This document shows, one piece after another, positions 19,193 through 27,697 of a stretch of 58,700 nucleotides of DNA. The notes under the pieces are model-generated. The model searched no databases. It saw nothing but the letters and a program-made list of their open reading frames with translations, and was not told the origin of the DNA. This DNA is from UBA11612 sp963976395. GTDB taxonomy: Bacteria; Pseudomonadota; Alphaproteobacteria; Rhodospirillales; Rhodospirillaceae. Location of the stretch: NCBI GenBank assembly GCA_963976395.1, contig CAXBLG010000015.1, positions 1-58,700 on the forward strand, in the 5' to 3' direction. Position numbers and translations under genes: made by a program. The first letter of the stretch is position 1. Every line of letters begins with the position of its first letter.

Positions 19193-19723
19193 TTAATTAA
19201 AAGCCCAGGACCATTGCAACAAAAGCGAGTTCACGCCCGGGTTTTTCCGGTGCGTGTTGGCGTTAGAGATATGATAAAGCGCCACCCCGAGCCGGCTGTT
19301 GGGCGAGATGGCGTAGGACGCAGATAACCCGACGTGAAACTCGAAAGTCCCGCCGAGAAAGATTCCGTTACCCTCATGATAGGCCCCAACGCCGCCTGAA
19401 GGAACGAACTCCCACCGGCCGCCGTCAAAAGCTAATGGCGCAGCCAGACCTGCGTATCCAAACACGGCTTCAGCCGTATTCCCCATAATCCCCACCATGG
19501 GCTTGAACCCGCGGAACACACCGTCGGTCTCAAAAAAGCCTTGGCCATGCCGATACTCAACACGCCCCTCGAATTCCTGAGTGCGGTGGGAAACAAGATC
19601 AAACACCCCAGCGCTGAGGGTGATCAGAGCCGGATCGTCCGCAGACGCAGGCGCCGACACGAATACCAAAGCTGCAAAAACTCCCGCACAAATACGCGCG
19701 GCGACTGATTTGCTCATAGTCAT
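19193..19723 (-). CDS. acyloxyacyl hydrolase / PagL-like lipid A 3-O-deacylase
   Basis: This is a predicted outer-membrane beta-barrel enzyme that removes a fatty acid from lipid A. It has 176 residues. A signal peptide (about residues 1-28, ending APASA) precedes the mature protein. The C-terminal catalytic region carries the PagL His-Ser pair in LYHISNANTHRKNPGVNSL, and the chain ends WSWAFN with a terminal aromatic/polar residue pattern typical of barrels. The family (PF09411) matches well. The gene sits between sucD and the TPR gene on the same strand, an unexpected place for an envelope enzyme. Confidence 0.85.
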   Translation of the reverse strand: MTMSKSVAARICAGVFAALVFVSAPASADDPALITLSAGVFDLVSHRTQEFEGRVEYRHGQGFFETDGVFRGFKPMVGIMGNTAEAVFGYAGLAAPLAFDGGRWEFVPSGGVGAYHEGNGIFLGGTFEFHVGLSASYAISPNSRLGVALYHISNANTHRKNPGVNSLLLQWSWAFN

Positions 19724-19753
19724 GACCCTAAAGTTCGTGCGCCGAGACAGGCC

Positions 19754-20629
19754 CTAACCCTTCATCGCTTCAAGCATGGTGGAGCCAAGTGAGGACGGCG
19801 AATCGGCGACCATAAAGCCTGCGCTTTTCATCGCTTCGAATTTCGCTGCTGCCGTACCTTTGCCACCGGAGATGATGGCGCCGGCATGGCCCATACGGCG
19901 GCCTGGAGGCGCCGTCGACCCTGCGACAAAACCAACGATGGGTTTTTTTGTTTTCGAGGCTTGGTAAAACTCAGCGGCTTCCTCTTCGGCTGTTCCGCCG
20001 ATTTCACCGATCATAATGATGCCCTGGGTTTCCTCGTCACCGAGGAACAGGTCAAGACAATCAATGAAGTTCGTGCCGTTCACCGGATCGCCGCCGATGC
20101 CGATGCACGTTGTTTGCCCAAGGCCGGCCGCTGTAGTTTGTGCGACCGCTTCATAGGTCAGAGTTCCCGAGCGAGACACAACGCCGATTTTGCCGCGCTG
20201 GTGAATGTGCCCGGGCATGATACCGATCTTGCACTCGCCCGGCGTAATAATACCGGGACAGTTTGGTCCGATCAGTCGCGTCTTAGAGCCCTCAAGGGCG
20301 CGTTTGACACGCACCATATCCAGCACCGGAATACCTTCGGTGATACACACCGCGAGTTCCAATTCGGCATCAATCGCCTCAAGAATGGCGTCCGCGGCAA
20401 ACGGCGGCGGAACGTAAATCACGGTCGCATTACAGCCCGTCGTTTCGCGCGCATCGGCAACCGTATTGAACACCGGGAGGTCGAGATGCTTCGTGCCGCC
20501 TTTTCCGGGAGTCACGCCACCAACCATTTTGGTGCCATAGGCGATGGCCTGCTCGGAATGGAACGTGCCCTGGCTGCCGGTGAAACCCTGGCAGATAACC
20601 TTGGTATTTTTATCGATAAGAACGGCCAT
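19754..20629 (-). CDS. sucD: succinyl-CoA synthetase subunit alpha
   Basis: This subunit carries the CoA site and the phosphohistidine of succinyl-CoA synthetase, making ATP or GTP in the TCA cycle. It has 291 residues. The CoA-binding domain has GFTGSQGTFHSEQAIAYGT at the N-terminus. The ligase domain has the active-site histidine H248 in RRMGHAGAIISGG, and GPNCPGIITPGE near residue 122. The sucC stop and the sucD start are one base apart, so the two are translated together. Confidence 0.98.
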   Translation of the reverse strand: MAVLIDKNTKVICQGFTGSQGTFHSEQAIAYGTKMVGGVTPGKGGTKHLDLPVFNTVADARETTGCNATVIYVPPPFAADAILEAIDAELELAVCITEGIPVLDMVRVKRALEGSKTRLIGPNCPGIITPGECKIGIMPGHIHQRGKIGVVSRSGTLTYEAVAQTTAAGLGQTTCIGIGGDPVNGTNFIDCLDLFLGDEETQGIIMIGEIGGTAEEEAAEFYQASKTKKPIVGFVAGSTAPPGRRMGHAGAIISGGKGTAAAKFEAMKSAGFMVADSPSSLGSTMLEAMKG

Positions 20630-20630
20630 G

Positions 20631-21830
20631 TTACGCGGCCTCCTTCACGGCTTTGACCACCTTTTCGGCGGCATCCGCCAAATTATCGGCTGTGATGATA
20701 GGAAGGCCGGATTCGGCCATGATTTTCTTGCCCAACTCGACATTGGTGCCTTCAAGACGCACCACCAGAGGCACGTTGAGGCTGATCTCACGGGCTGCGG
20801 CCACAACGCCTTCAGCAATCACATCACACCGCATAATGCCGCCGAAAATATTGACGAGAATGCCTTCGACATTGGGATCGGACAGAATGATCTTGAACGC
20901 CGTGGTCACGCGCTCTTTGGTCGCGCCGCCGCCGACGTCCAAGAAGTTGGCAGGCTCGGCGCCATACAGCTTGATGATGTCCATGGTCGCCATGGCAAGG
21001 CCCGCGCCGTTCACCATGCAGCCGATTGCGCCATCGAGCTTGATGTAGTTGAGGTCGTGCTTGGACGCCTCAAGTTCCATGGGGTCTTCTTCGTCCTCGT
21101 CCCGCAACTCGACAATGTCGGGATGACGATACAGGGCGTTCGAATCGAAATTCATCTTGGCGTCGAGCGGAAGCACGTCGCCCTCGCCGGTCACCACCAG
21201 CGGATTGATTTCGAGCATGGACGCATCGGTTTCCAGAAACGCGCGGTACAGCGCCATAAGAAGCTTGGTGCAGGATTTAACCTGACCGCCTGAAAGACCG
21301 AGCGCAAACGCGATCTTGCGGCAGTGAAAGCCCTGAATGCCCGTGGCCGGATCAATGGACTGGAAAACAATCTTTTCCGGTGTCTTTTCGGCGACCTCCT
21401 CGATGTTCACACCGCCTTCTGTGGACGCCATGATCGTAACCTGAGATGTGCCGCGGTCCACCAGGATCGAGAGGTAAAGTTCGCGCGCGATATCGCAGCC
21501 CGACTCTACATAGACGCGTTTGACCTGTTTGCCCGCCGGTCCCGATTGATGGGTCACCAGGGTGTTGCCTAGCATCTGTGCGGCAGCTTCCTTGGCATCG
21601 GCAGCAGACTTCACAACCCGCACGCCGCCTTTGTCGCCGGCTGCGGCTTCCTTGAACTTGCCTTTACCGCGCCCGCCCGCATGGATCTGGGATTTGACGA
21701 CGAAGACTGTGGACTTGAGCCCTTTGGCAACAGTTTCGGCCTCTTCCGCCGTATAGGCCACGCCGCCATCGAGGACAGGCACGCCGAATTTCTTAAGAAG
21801 CTGTTTGGCTTGATACTCGTGGATATTCAT
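20631..21830 (-). CDS. sucC: succinyl-CoA synthetase subunit beta
   Basis: This ATP-grasp subunit of succinyl-CoA synthetase binds the nucleotide and partners SucD. It has 399 residues, with MNIHEYQAKQLLKKFGVPV at the N-terminus, the nucleotide-binding region KSQIHAGGRGKGKFK near residue 46, and the conserved LVNIFGGIMRCDVIA and VRLEGTNVELGKK towards the C-terminus. It follows mdh by about 230 bp and precedes sucD, as in the alphaproteobacterial mdh-sucCDAB arrangement. Confidence 0.98.
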   Translation of the reverse strand: MNIHEYQAKQLLKKFGVPVLDGGVAYTAEEAETVAKGLKSTVFVVKSQIHAGGRGKGKFKEAAAGDKGGVRVVKSAADAKEAAAQMLGNTLVTHQSGPAGKQVKRVYVESGCDIARELYLSILVDRGTSQVTIMASTEGGVNIEEVAEKTPEKIVFQSIDPATGIQGFHCRKIAFALGLSGGQVKSCTKLLMALYRAFLETDASMLEINPLVVTGEGDVLPLDAKMNFDSNALYRHPDIVELRDEDEEDPMELEASKHDLNYIKLDGAIGCMVNGAGLAMATMDIIKLYGAEPANFLDVGGGATKERVTTAFKIILSDPNVEGILVNIFGGIMRCDVIAEGVVAAAREISLNVPLVVRLEGTNVELGKKIMAESGLPIITADNLADAAEKVVKAVKEAA

Positions 21831-22012
21831 GGTGTTCCGCTTTGACTGGCGCCGAAGACTCGCTCCCCGCCAAAATGGCGGTTTGGGATGAGCCCCGGCG
21901 GTTCCCCCAACCGGATGGATTGAGCCCGGCTGTTATAGCACCCAGGCCTCGTCGTGCAACGGGGCCGACAGCTAAGAAAAGGGGAAATGACCGAAGGGCT
22001 GAACGCAAGAGG

Positions 22013-22032
22013 GGCCGGCACGGCTGCCGACC
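22013..22032 (-). terminator. candidate hairpin terminator after mdh
   Basis: On the minus strand, 26 bp past the mdh stop, GGTCGGCA-GCCG-TGCCGGCC forms an 8-bp stem with one G-U pair and a tetraloop. The following sequence (CCTCTTGCG) has no real T run, so it is at best a weak intrinsic terminator. It could instead attenuate read-through into sucC. Confidence 0.35.
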
Positions 22033-22057
22033 CCCCGAGCATCTGTTCGTTCGGGCT

Positions 22058-23020
22058 TTATTTCAGCTTTTTGTCGATCTTCTTACAGGCCGCAACGAGG
22101 CCCTTCACCGACGCGACCGACTTATCGAACATTTTTTTCTCGCCGCTGTTGAGCTTGATCTCGACGATCCGCTCGACCCCACCGGCGCCGATCACGGTCG
22201 GAACACCGACATACAGGTTCTTCACCCCGTACTGGCCATTGATATAGGCCGCGCAGGGCAACAAGCGCTTCTTGTCTTTGAGATAGCTTTCCGCCATCTG
22301 CACCGCCGAAGCCGCCGGGGCATAGAAGGCCGATCCGGTTTTAAGCAGGCCGACAATCTCAGCCCCGCCGTCGCGGGTTCTTTGGATAATTTTATTGAGG
22401 CGCGCCTGGGTGGTCCATTTCATCTTTACCAGATCCGGGAGCGGAATACCGGCAACGGTGGAATACCGCTCAAGCGGCACCATGGTATCGCCGTGGCCGC
22501 CCAGAACGAAAGCCGTCACGTCTTCCACGGAAACCTTGAACTCTTCGGACAGAAAGTAGCGGAAACGGGCTGAGTCGAGCACACCGGCCATACCAACCAC
22601 TTTATTGTGGGGCAGGCCTGAATATTCGCGAAGCGCCCAGACCATGGCATCGAGCGGATTGGTGATGCAGATGACAAAGGCATTCTTGGCGTATTTCTTG
22701 ATGCCCGCGCCCACCTGCGCCATGACCTTCAGATTAATCGCAACCAAATCATCTCGGCTCATGCCGGGCTTGCGCGGCACGCCGGCGGTCACGATGATCA
22801 CATCGGCACCCTTGATGACCGAGTAATCCTTGCCGCCGCTATACGCAGCATCGACACCTTCAACCGGCGTGGACTGAGCGATATCCAGAGCTTTTCCCTG
22901 AGGAATACCGTCGGCGATGTCGAACATCACCACGTCGCCCAATTCCTTTAAACCAATGAGATGTGCGAGAGTGCCGCCGATGTTGCCTGAGCCCACCAGT
23001 GCGATTTTTTTGCGTGCCAT
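22058..23020 (-). CDS. mdh: malate dehydrogenase (NAD+)
   Basis: This enzyme oxidises malate to oxaloacetate in the TCA cycle. It has 320 residues and belongs to the LDH-like branch of malate dehydrogenases. The Rossmann motif GSGNIGG (10-16), the substrate-loop arginines in VPRKPGMSRDDL (about 81-92), where the R at 83 favours dicarboxylates, and the catalytic H176 in LGGHGDTMV are all present. It is the upstream member of the mdh-suc cluster and is transcribed divergently from the ChaN-like gene across a 99-bp gap. Confidence 0.97.
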   Translation of the reverse strand: MARKKIALVGSGNIGGTLAHLIGLKELGDVVMFDIADGIPQGKALDIAQSTPVEGVDAAYSGGKDYSVIKGADVIIVTAGVPRKPGMSRDDLVAINLKVMAQVGAGIKKYAKNAFVICITNPLDAMVWALREYSGLPHNKVVGMAGVLDSARFRYFLSEEFKVSVEDVTAFVLGGHGDTMVPLERYSTVAGIPLPDLVKMKWTTQARLNKIIQRTRDGGAEIVGLLKTGSAFYAPAASAVQMAESYLKDKKRLLPCAAYINGQYGVKNLYVGVPTVIGAGGVERIVEIKLNSGEKKMFDKSVASVKGLVAACKKIDKKLK

Positions 23021-23119
23021 TATGTCCTCATGTACGAATGTACGGCTTACTGCCGTCTAAGTATGCGTTATCCGCGCTTTTGGTAGCGCGATTCATGAGG
23101 CCCCGCAAGGATCGGTGAT

Positions 23120-24199
23120 ATGCGTCAGACGTCGGCCCTGTTTTTTTATGCGCTGCTATTCACAGGCTGCGCCGCAACCGCACCCGTCACATTTAACTCA
23201 CCCGCCGCAGTGAGCGGCAGCCCTGTTGACGACAAGTCTGAGCCACTGCCTGATATGACGGCTTTTTCGCTGATCTATACGGACGGCGGCGCGACTCCCG
23301 CGCGCACTATGACCGTAGATCAGGCCGCCGACATCCTCAGCGGTTTCGATGTCATTTTTATCGGCGAAATGCACCGCCACCCCGGAAGTCATTTAGCGGA
23401 AATGCAGCTGTTTCGCGCGATTCACGAACGCGCACCGAACGTCAGCCTGTCCATGGAGCAATTCGAGCGGGACACCCAACCCATTGTGAACAACTACCTC
23501 GCCGGTACCATTGGGGAAAATCCATTTATTGAAGACGCCCGTGCCTGGGCGAATTACCGCACCAGTTACCGGCCTCTCGTGGAATACGCGAAAAAACACG
23601 ACCTCCCAGTGATTGCAGCCAATGCCCCCGAAAAGGTGGTGCGATGTGTCGGGTTGGAAGGAGAGGCTTTCCTGTCTCGCATGACACCGGACCAGCGAAG
23701 TTGGGCAGCAGCTACCTTGAATCTGGACGCAGGCCCGTACCGGGACAAATTTATGGGCTTTGTGCAAGGAGACGCCGCCCACGGCGGCGATCCCGACGCT
23801 GTCGAGCCCGGCGAAAGTAAGCCCCCAAGCGAAGGCGCGCTGCGCAGCTATGCCGCCCAAGTGACACGCGACGACACCATGGCGGAATCGATCACCGCGC
23901 ACCTTGCCGCACAGCCGGGCCGCAAAGTCGTGCACCTAAACGGCTCATTTCATAGTGATTCGTTTTTGGGAACGGTCGAGCGCCTTGAAGTCCGCCGTCC
24001 GGAAGCAAGAATCGCCGTTGTGAGTCCGTTTACGGTAATACCCGGCGCGGAGGCGCGTCTGACGGACAAAGACAAACAAGCAGGCACATTCGTGCTGCTA
24101 TTGCAGGAATTACCCGAAGCCTATGCAACCGACGAGGAAATGAATGCTGCGATCAAGCGGCAAATGGAAGCGCGCGAAAAGCGGGTCTGCGAACTTTAG
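23120..24199 (+). CDS. ChaN family (DUF399) lipoprotein
   Basis: This is a probable lipoprotein of 359 residues from the ChaN/DUF399 family, whose best-studied member binds haem. A short hydrophobic signal ends in a lipobox-like LLFTGC (about residues 12-17), predicting lipid attachment at that cysteine. The family signatures are VIFIGEMHRHPGSHLAEMQ near residue 76 and LSMEQFERDTQP, followed by a C-terminal domain with VVHLNGSFHSD. The haem role is known only for distant relatives; here it is a hypothesis. It converges with zapE, with only 7 bp between the stop codons. Confidence 0.8.
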   Translation: MRQTSALFFYALLFTGCAATAPVTFNSPAAVSGSPVDDKSEPLPDMTAFSLIYTDGGATPARTMTVDQAADILSGFDVIFIGEMHRHPGSHLAEMQLFRAIHERAPNVSLSMEQFERDTQPIVNNYLAGTIGENPFIEDARAWANYRTSYRPLVEYAKKHDLPVIAANAPEKVVRCVGLEGEAFLSRMTPDQRSWAAATLNLDAGPYRDKFMGFVQGDAAHGGDPDAVEPGESKPPSEGALRSYAAQVTRDDTMAESITAHLAAQPGRKVVHLNGSFHSDSFLGTVERLEVRRPEARIAVVSPFTVIPGAEARLTDKDKQAGTFVLLLQELPEAYATDEEMNAAIKRQMEAREKRVCEL

Positions 24200-24206
24200 A
24201 GTGACT

Positions 24207-25334
24207 TCAACTCAGATGTTTCTGTCGAATGTAGTCAGCCGCTTGCATCTCGATCAGGCGCGATACCGTACGCTGAAATTCAAAACCGCCTTCATTGCCG
24301 GTGTAGAGCTGATCCGGCGGCGCGGCGGCCGAGCAAATCAGCGCGGTGCGGTGGTCGTAAAGCGCATCGATCAAAGTCACAAAGCGGCGAGCCTTATCCT
24401 TATTGTCCTCGTTCATACACGGGATATCCTTTACCAGCACCGTGGCGTATTGCCCGGCAATGGCCATGTAGTCACTGGGGCCTAAGGGCTGTCCGCAAAG
24501 GTCGTTGAAAGCAAAGCAAGCAACCTGATGCGCGGCGGCCGGAACCGGAATGCGGCGGCCCTGGACTGAAACATAATCGGGCTGCGGCGGCGCATCATCG
24601 GTCAGACGAGTCCACGCAGCGTCCAAAGCCTGATCCGATTCGGGACCAAGCGGGGTGTGATATACGGCCGTGCCGGCAAGGCGGTCCAGTCGATAATCCC
24701 GCGCCGCCTCGAGTTCCAACAGATCTAGCTTTTCTTTGATAAGACCGATGAAAGGAACGAACCGCTCGCGCTGTAGGCCGTCTTTGTACAGATCGTCCGG
24801 GTGGCGGTTCGAGGTGGCAACCACCACTACGCCGCGCTCAAAAAGTTTTTCGAACAACCGACCGACAATCATGGCATCGGCAATGTCGCGCACTTCCACT
24901 TCGTCCACACACAAAAGCGTGGTGTTGTCGGCGATGCCATCGGCCATGCCTGGAATAGGGTCGCCCTCGTCTTCGTACATCGGCAATTGGCGGCGACGGT
25001 GCACTTCTGCGTGGATGTCACGGAGAAAGGCATGAAAGTGAACGCGTTCCTTGGCTCGTGTCGGCGCGGTATCAAAAAATAAATCCATGAGCATGGACTT
25101 CCCGCGCCCAACACCGCCGTAAAGATATAAACCTTGGGGCGGAGCGGCACCATTACGGGACTTGCTGAGTCCAAAGCGAGCCATCCAACCTTTGGCGCCA
25201 CTTTTCGGAACATAAGAGCGCAGCGCATTGGCGAGACTAGCGAGCTTTTCCGCCGCCAATTCCTGAACCGGGTCTGGTGTAACCGCGCCCTCGGCGACAA
25301 GCGCGCGATACCGTTGCAACGGACCTTCTGTCAT
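24207..25334 (-). CDS. zapE: cell division protein ZapE (AFG1-like ATPase)
   Basis: This P-loop ATPase of 375 residues is associated with the Z-ring in proteobacteria and homologous to mitochondrial AFG1/LACE1. Walker A is GGVGRGKS at 73-80 (LYLYGGVGRGKSMLMDLFF). Walker B follows in LLCVDEVEVRDIADAM, and sensor-like VVVATSNRHPDDLY comes next. The C-terminal region (FAFNDLCGQPLGPSDYMAI) is also characteristic. In many alphaproteobacteria zapE sits close to sdh and mdh genes, as here. Confidence 0.94.
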   Translation of the reverse strand: MTEGPLQRYRALVAEGAVTPDPVQELAAEKLASLANALRSYVPKSGAKGWMARFGLSKSRNGAAPPQGLYLYGGVGRGKSMLMDLFFDTAPTRAKERVHFHAFLRDIHAEVHRRRQLPMYEDEGDPIPGMADGIADNTTLLCVDEVEVRDIADAMIVGRLFEKLFERGVVVVATSNRHPDDLYKDGLQRERFVPFIGLIKEKLDLLELEAARDYRLDRLAGTAVYHTPLGPESDQALDAAWTRLTDDAPPQPDYVSVQGRRIPVPAAAHQVACFAFNDLCGQPLGPSDYMAIAGQYATVLVKDIPCMNEDNKDKARRFVTLIDALYDHRTALICSAAAPPDQLYTGNEGGFEFQRTVSRLIEMQAADYIRQKHLS

Positions 25335-25385
25335 AGCGGAGCGATCATAATAGAGCGGTCATAGCAATAACGGCACAGCAAGGGC

Positions 25386-25421
25386 AAAAGCTAAAGTGCC
25401 GCCCCCAAATGGAGGCGGCAC
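25386..25421 (-). terminator. rho-independent terminator of the DHH phosphoesterase gene
   Basis: The perfect 8-bp arms GTGCCGCC (25396-25403) and GGCGGCAC (25414-25421) enclose a 10-nt loop. On the minus strand the hairpin is followed by the T-rich sequence TTTAGCTTTTG. It lies 35 bp past the stop codon of the upstream gene. Confidence 0.7.
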
Positions 25422-25455
25422 ATACCGAAACGCAGCAATTCGTGCGAGATCGTAC

Positions 25456-26385
25456 TCAGCCGTCGCTGTTGATTTTATCAATCAGGGTCTGAAGAGTCGC
25501 TTCCGCCTGATCATTGGGTACCTGACAGGTGCCCGCAGCCTGATGGCCGCCGCCACCGTACTTGAGGCACAATTCACCGACGTTGGTTTTGGACGAGCGA
25601 TCAAAGATCGACTTGCCGATGGCAAATACGGTGTTCTGTTTCTTAAGACCCCACATCACGTGAATAGAGACGTTCTGACTGGGGAACTGGGCGTAGATCA
25701 GAAAGCGATTGCAGGCCCAAATCGTGTCTTCGTCGCGCAGATCAAGCACCACCAGATTCTTATGGGTGGTGGCACAGCGGCGGATTTGTTCCCGTGCCTT
25801 AGCTTCGTGCTCGACGTAAAGATCAACCCGCTCGACCACATCGGGCAGCATGAGAATGTCGTCTACCGACATTTCCACGCACTTATCGATGAGCTCCATC
25901 ATCAGCTGATAGTTGGAAATGGTGAATTCACGGAAACGTCCCAAACCGGTACGCGCATCCATGATGAAGTTCATGAGATCCCAGCCTTGGGCGTTGAGAA
26001 CCTCGTCCTTGTTGAATTGGGCGGCATCACCCTTATCCACGGCTTCCATAAGGTCCGTGGGAATACGCGGTAACTTCGCCTTACCGCCGTAATAGTCGTA
26101 CACCACGCGGGCGGCAGACGGCGCCTTCGGGTCGATAATATGGTTATCCTTCTGACCGACGCGGATCGTCTCACTCTCGTGATGGTCAAACGCCAGATGG
26201 ACCCCCTCCACGAATGGAAGGTTGGTGGTGATATCGCGGTTGGTGATCTCGATCACGCCGTCTTGCATATCCTTTGGGTGGACAAACTTGATCTCATCGA
26301 TCATGCCCAGTTCTTTGAGGATCGCCGCACAAACGAGACCATCGAAATCGCTGCGCGTGACCAAACGGTATTTTTCTGAGGACAT
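25456..26385 (-). CDS. DHH family phosphoesterase
   Basis: This cytoplasmic metal-dependent phosphoesterase of 309 residues belongs to the DHH superfamily, which includes exopolyphosphatases, RecJ and oligoribonuclease/c-di-nucleotide phosphodiesterases. The metal-binding motifs are TRSDFDGLVCA (D13, D15), AFDHHES near residue 67 and a mid-domain aspartate in EAVDKGDAAQ. The C-terminal DHHA1 motif is KYGGGGHQAAGTCQV near residue 280. Substrate cannot be fixed from sequence; short oligoribonucleotides or polyphosphate-like molecules are possibilities. It is transcribed alone and has its own terminator. Confidence 0.85.
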   Translation of the reverse strand: MSSEKYRLVTRSDFDGLVCAAILKELGMIDEIKFVHPKDMQDGVIEITNRDITTNLPFVEGVHLAFDHHESETIRVGQKDNHIIDPKAPSAARVVYDYYGGKAKLPRIPTDLMEAVDKGDAAQFNKDEVLNAQGWDLMNFIMDARTGLGRFREFTISNYQLMMELIDKCVEMSVDDILMLPDVVERVDLYVEHEAKAREQIRRCATTHKNLVVLDLRDEDTIWACNRFLIYAQFPSQNVSIHVMWGLKKQNTVFAIGKSIFDRSSKTNVGELCLKYGGGGHQAAGTCQVPNDQAEATLQTLIDKINSDG

Positions 26386-26514
26386 TCAAAACTCCCCTCG
26401 ACAAAAGTGCATCCCGCCGAAAAGATAAACAGGACGGGGGTTTAACACAACGCCCGATGACACATGAAAAATCCGAGGCCCACTGCCGAGTCCCGCCGAA
26501 TACAGGAAATTGCA

Positions 26515-26859
26515 ATGATGATGAACGCCGCCGCTTCTGCCCAACGCACCCTAATCGGCAAGGGAGCGCAGTGGCTTACCGTGAGCATAATACTGCTGGG
26601 GGTGAGCGCATGTGGGGGTACGCCATACGTGGATAGCCGACGCGAAGCGGGACAAACGAGCATGGTAGGCGCATCTACGCCGGACCGGGTGGCGATTTGC
26701 TATTCAAGCCAAAGCACGACGCCCCAAGAGGTGCTGAAACTGGCCGACTCGGAGTGCGCCAAAACCGGCCGGTCGGCGCAGTTCAGCCACCAGTCGCAGG
26801 TCGCCTGCAACTTGTCGAATCCGACCCGCGCCTTCTTTAGTTGTGTGGCAAACCCTTAA
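26515..26859 (+). CDS. small hypothetical lipoprotein
   Basis: This is a predicted envelope lipoprotein of 114 residues with no family I recognise. A basic, then hydrophobic N-terminus (LTVSIILLGVSAC) ends in a good lipobox, with the acylated cysteine in SACGG. The mature part is short and polar with four more cysteines, possibly two disulphides, and a stretch AICYSSQSTTPQEVLKLADSEC. The ATG at 26515 is preferred because AGGAAA lies upstream with normal spacing; an in-frame ATG at 26464 would add 17 residues. It is divergent from the DHH gene and convergent with sdhB. Confidence 0.7.
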   Translation: MMMNAAASAQRTLIGKGAQWLTVSIILLGVSACGGTPYVDSRREAGQTSMVGASTPDRVAICYSSQSTTPQEVLKLADSECAKTGRSAQFSHQSQVACNLSNPTRAFFSCVANP

Positions 26860-26868
26860 AAACCGGGA

Positions 26869-27651
26869 TTATCCCGCCCGTTCGACCATCTTCATTTTGA
26901 TGTCAGCGATGGCTTTTGCCGGATTCAGGCCCTTCGGACAGGTCTGGGTACAGTTCATGATGGTGTGACAACGGTAGAGGCGGAAGGGATCGTCCAGAGC
27001 GTCCAACCGCTCGCCGGTGGCTTCGTCGCGGCTGTCGTTAATCCAGCGGGCGGCCTGCAGAAGAATGGCCGGGCCGAGATAACGGTCACCATTCCACCAG
27101 TAGCTGGGGCAGCTGGTCGAGCAACAGAAACACAAAATGCACTCCCACAGGCCGTCGAGTTTCTCGCGCTCTTCCGGCGACTGAAGACGCTCGCCGCTGG
27201 CCGGCGGCTGGGTCTCAGTCTTCATCCACGGCTCAATCGCCGTGTACTGCGCGTAAATATGGGTGAGATCAGGCACCAGGTCCTTCACCACCGGCAAATG
27301 CGGCAGCGGATAAACCTTCACGGTGCCCTTCACATCAGCAATGGGCTTAAGGCAGGCCAGTGTGTTGCCGCCATCAATGTTCATGGAACACGAGCCACAA
27401 ATGCCTTCGCGGCACGACCGGCGCAAAGTGAGAGTCTGGTCGGTCTCGTCCTTAATCTTCAATAACGCGTCAAGGACCATTGGTCCACAGCTGTCCATAT
27501 CCACGTCGTAGGACTCGATGCGCGGATTGGCGTCCGAGTCCGGGTCATAACGATAGATATCGAACCGCTTAATGTTTTTCGCACCTTCGGGCGCGGCATG
27601 CACCTTGCCTTTAGTGGGGCGGGAGTTTGGGGGCAGGGATAACTCGACCAT
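26869..27651 (-). CDS. sdhB: succinate dehydrogenase iron-sulfur subunit
   Basis: This is the electron-transfer subunit of complex II, on the cytoplasmic face of the inner membrane. It has 260 residues. The [2Fe-2S] cysteines are in SCREGICGSCSMNIDG, and the [4Fe-4S] and [3Fe-4S] ligands are in CILCFCCSTSCPSYWW and CHTIMNCTQTCPKGLNP. It is the last gene of the sdhCDAB operon and follows sdhA by 46 bp. It faces the small lipoprotein gene 9 bp away. Confidence 0.98.
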   Translation of the reverse strand: MVELSLPPNSRPTKGKVHAAPEGAKNIKRFDIYRYDPDSDANPRIESYDVDMDSCGPMVLDALLKIKDETDQTLTLRRSCREGICGSCSMNIDGGNTLACLKPIADVKGTVKVYPLPHLPVVKDLVPDLTHIYAQYTAIEPWMKTETQPPASGERLQSPEEREKLDGLWECILCFCCSTSCPSYWWNGDRYLGPAILLQAARWINDSRDEATGERLDALDDPFRLYRCHTIMNCTQTCPKGLNPAKAIADIKMKMVERAG

Positions 27652-27697
27652 GTTCGATCTTTCGTCTGATGGACTTCAATATCTCGCGGCGCGCGGT

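Noticed and set aside
20544..21293. 249-codon plus-strand frame opposite sucC/sucD
   Set aside because: Antisense shadow of two certain genes with G+C-rich third positions; composition is His/Arg-rich as expected for such shadows.
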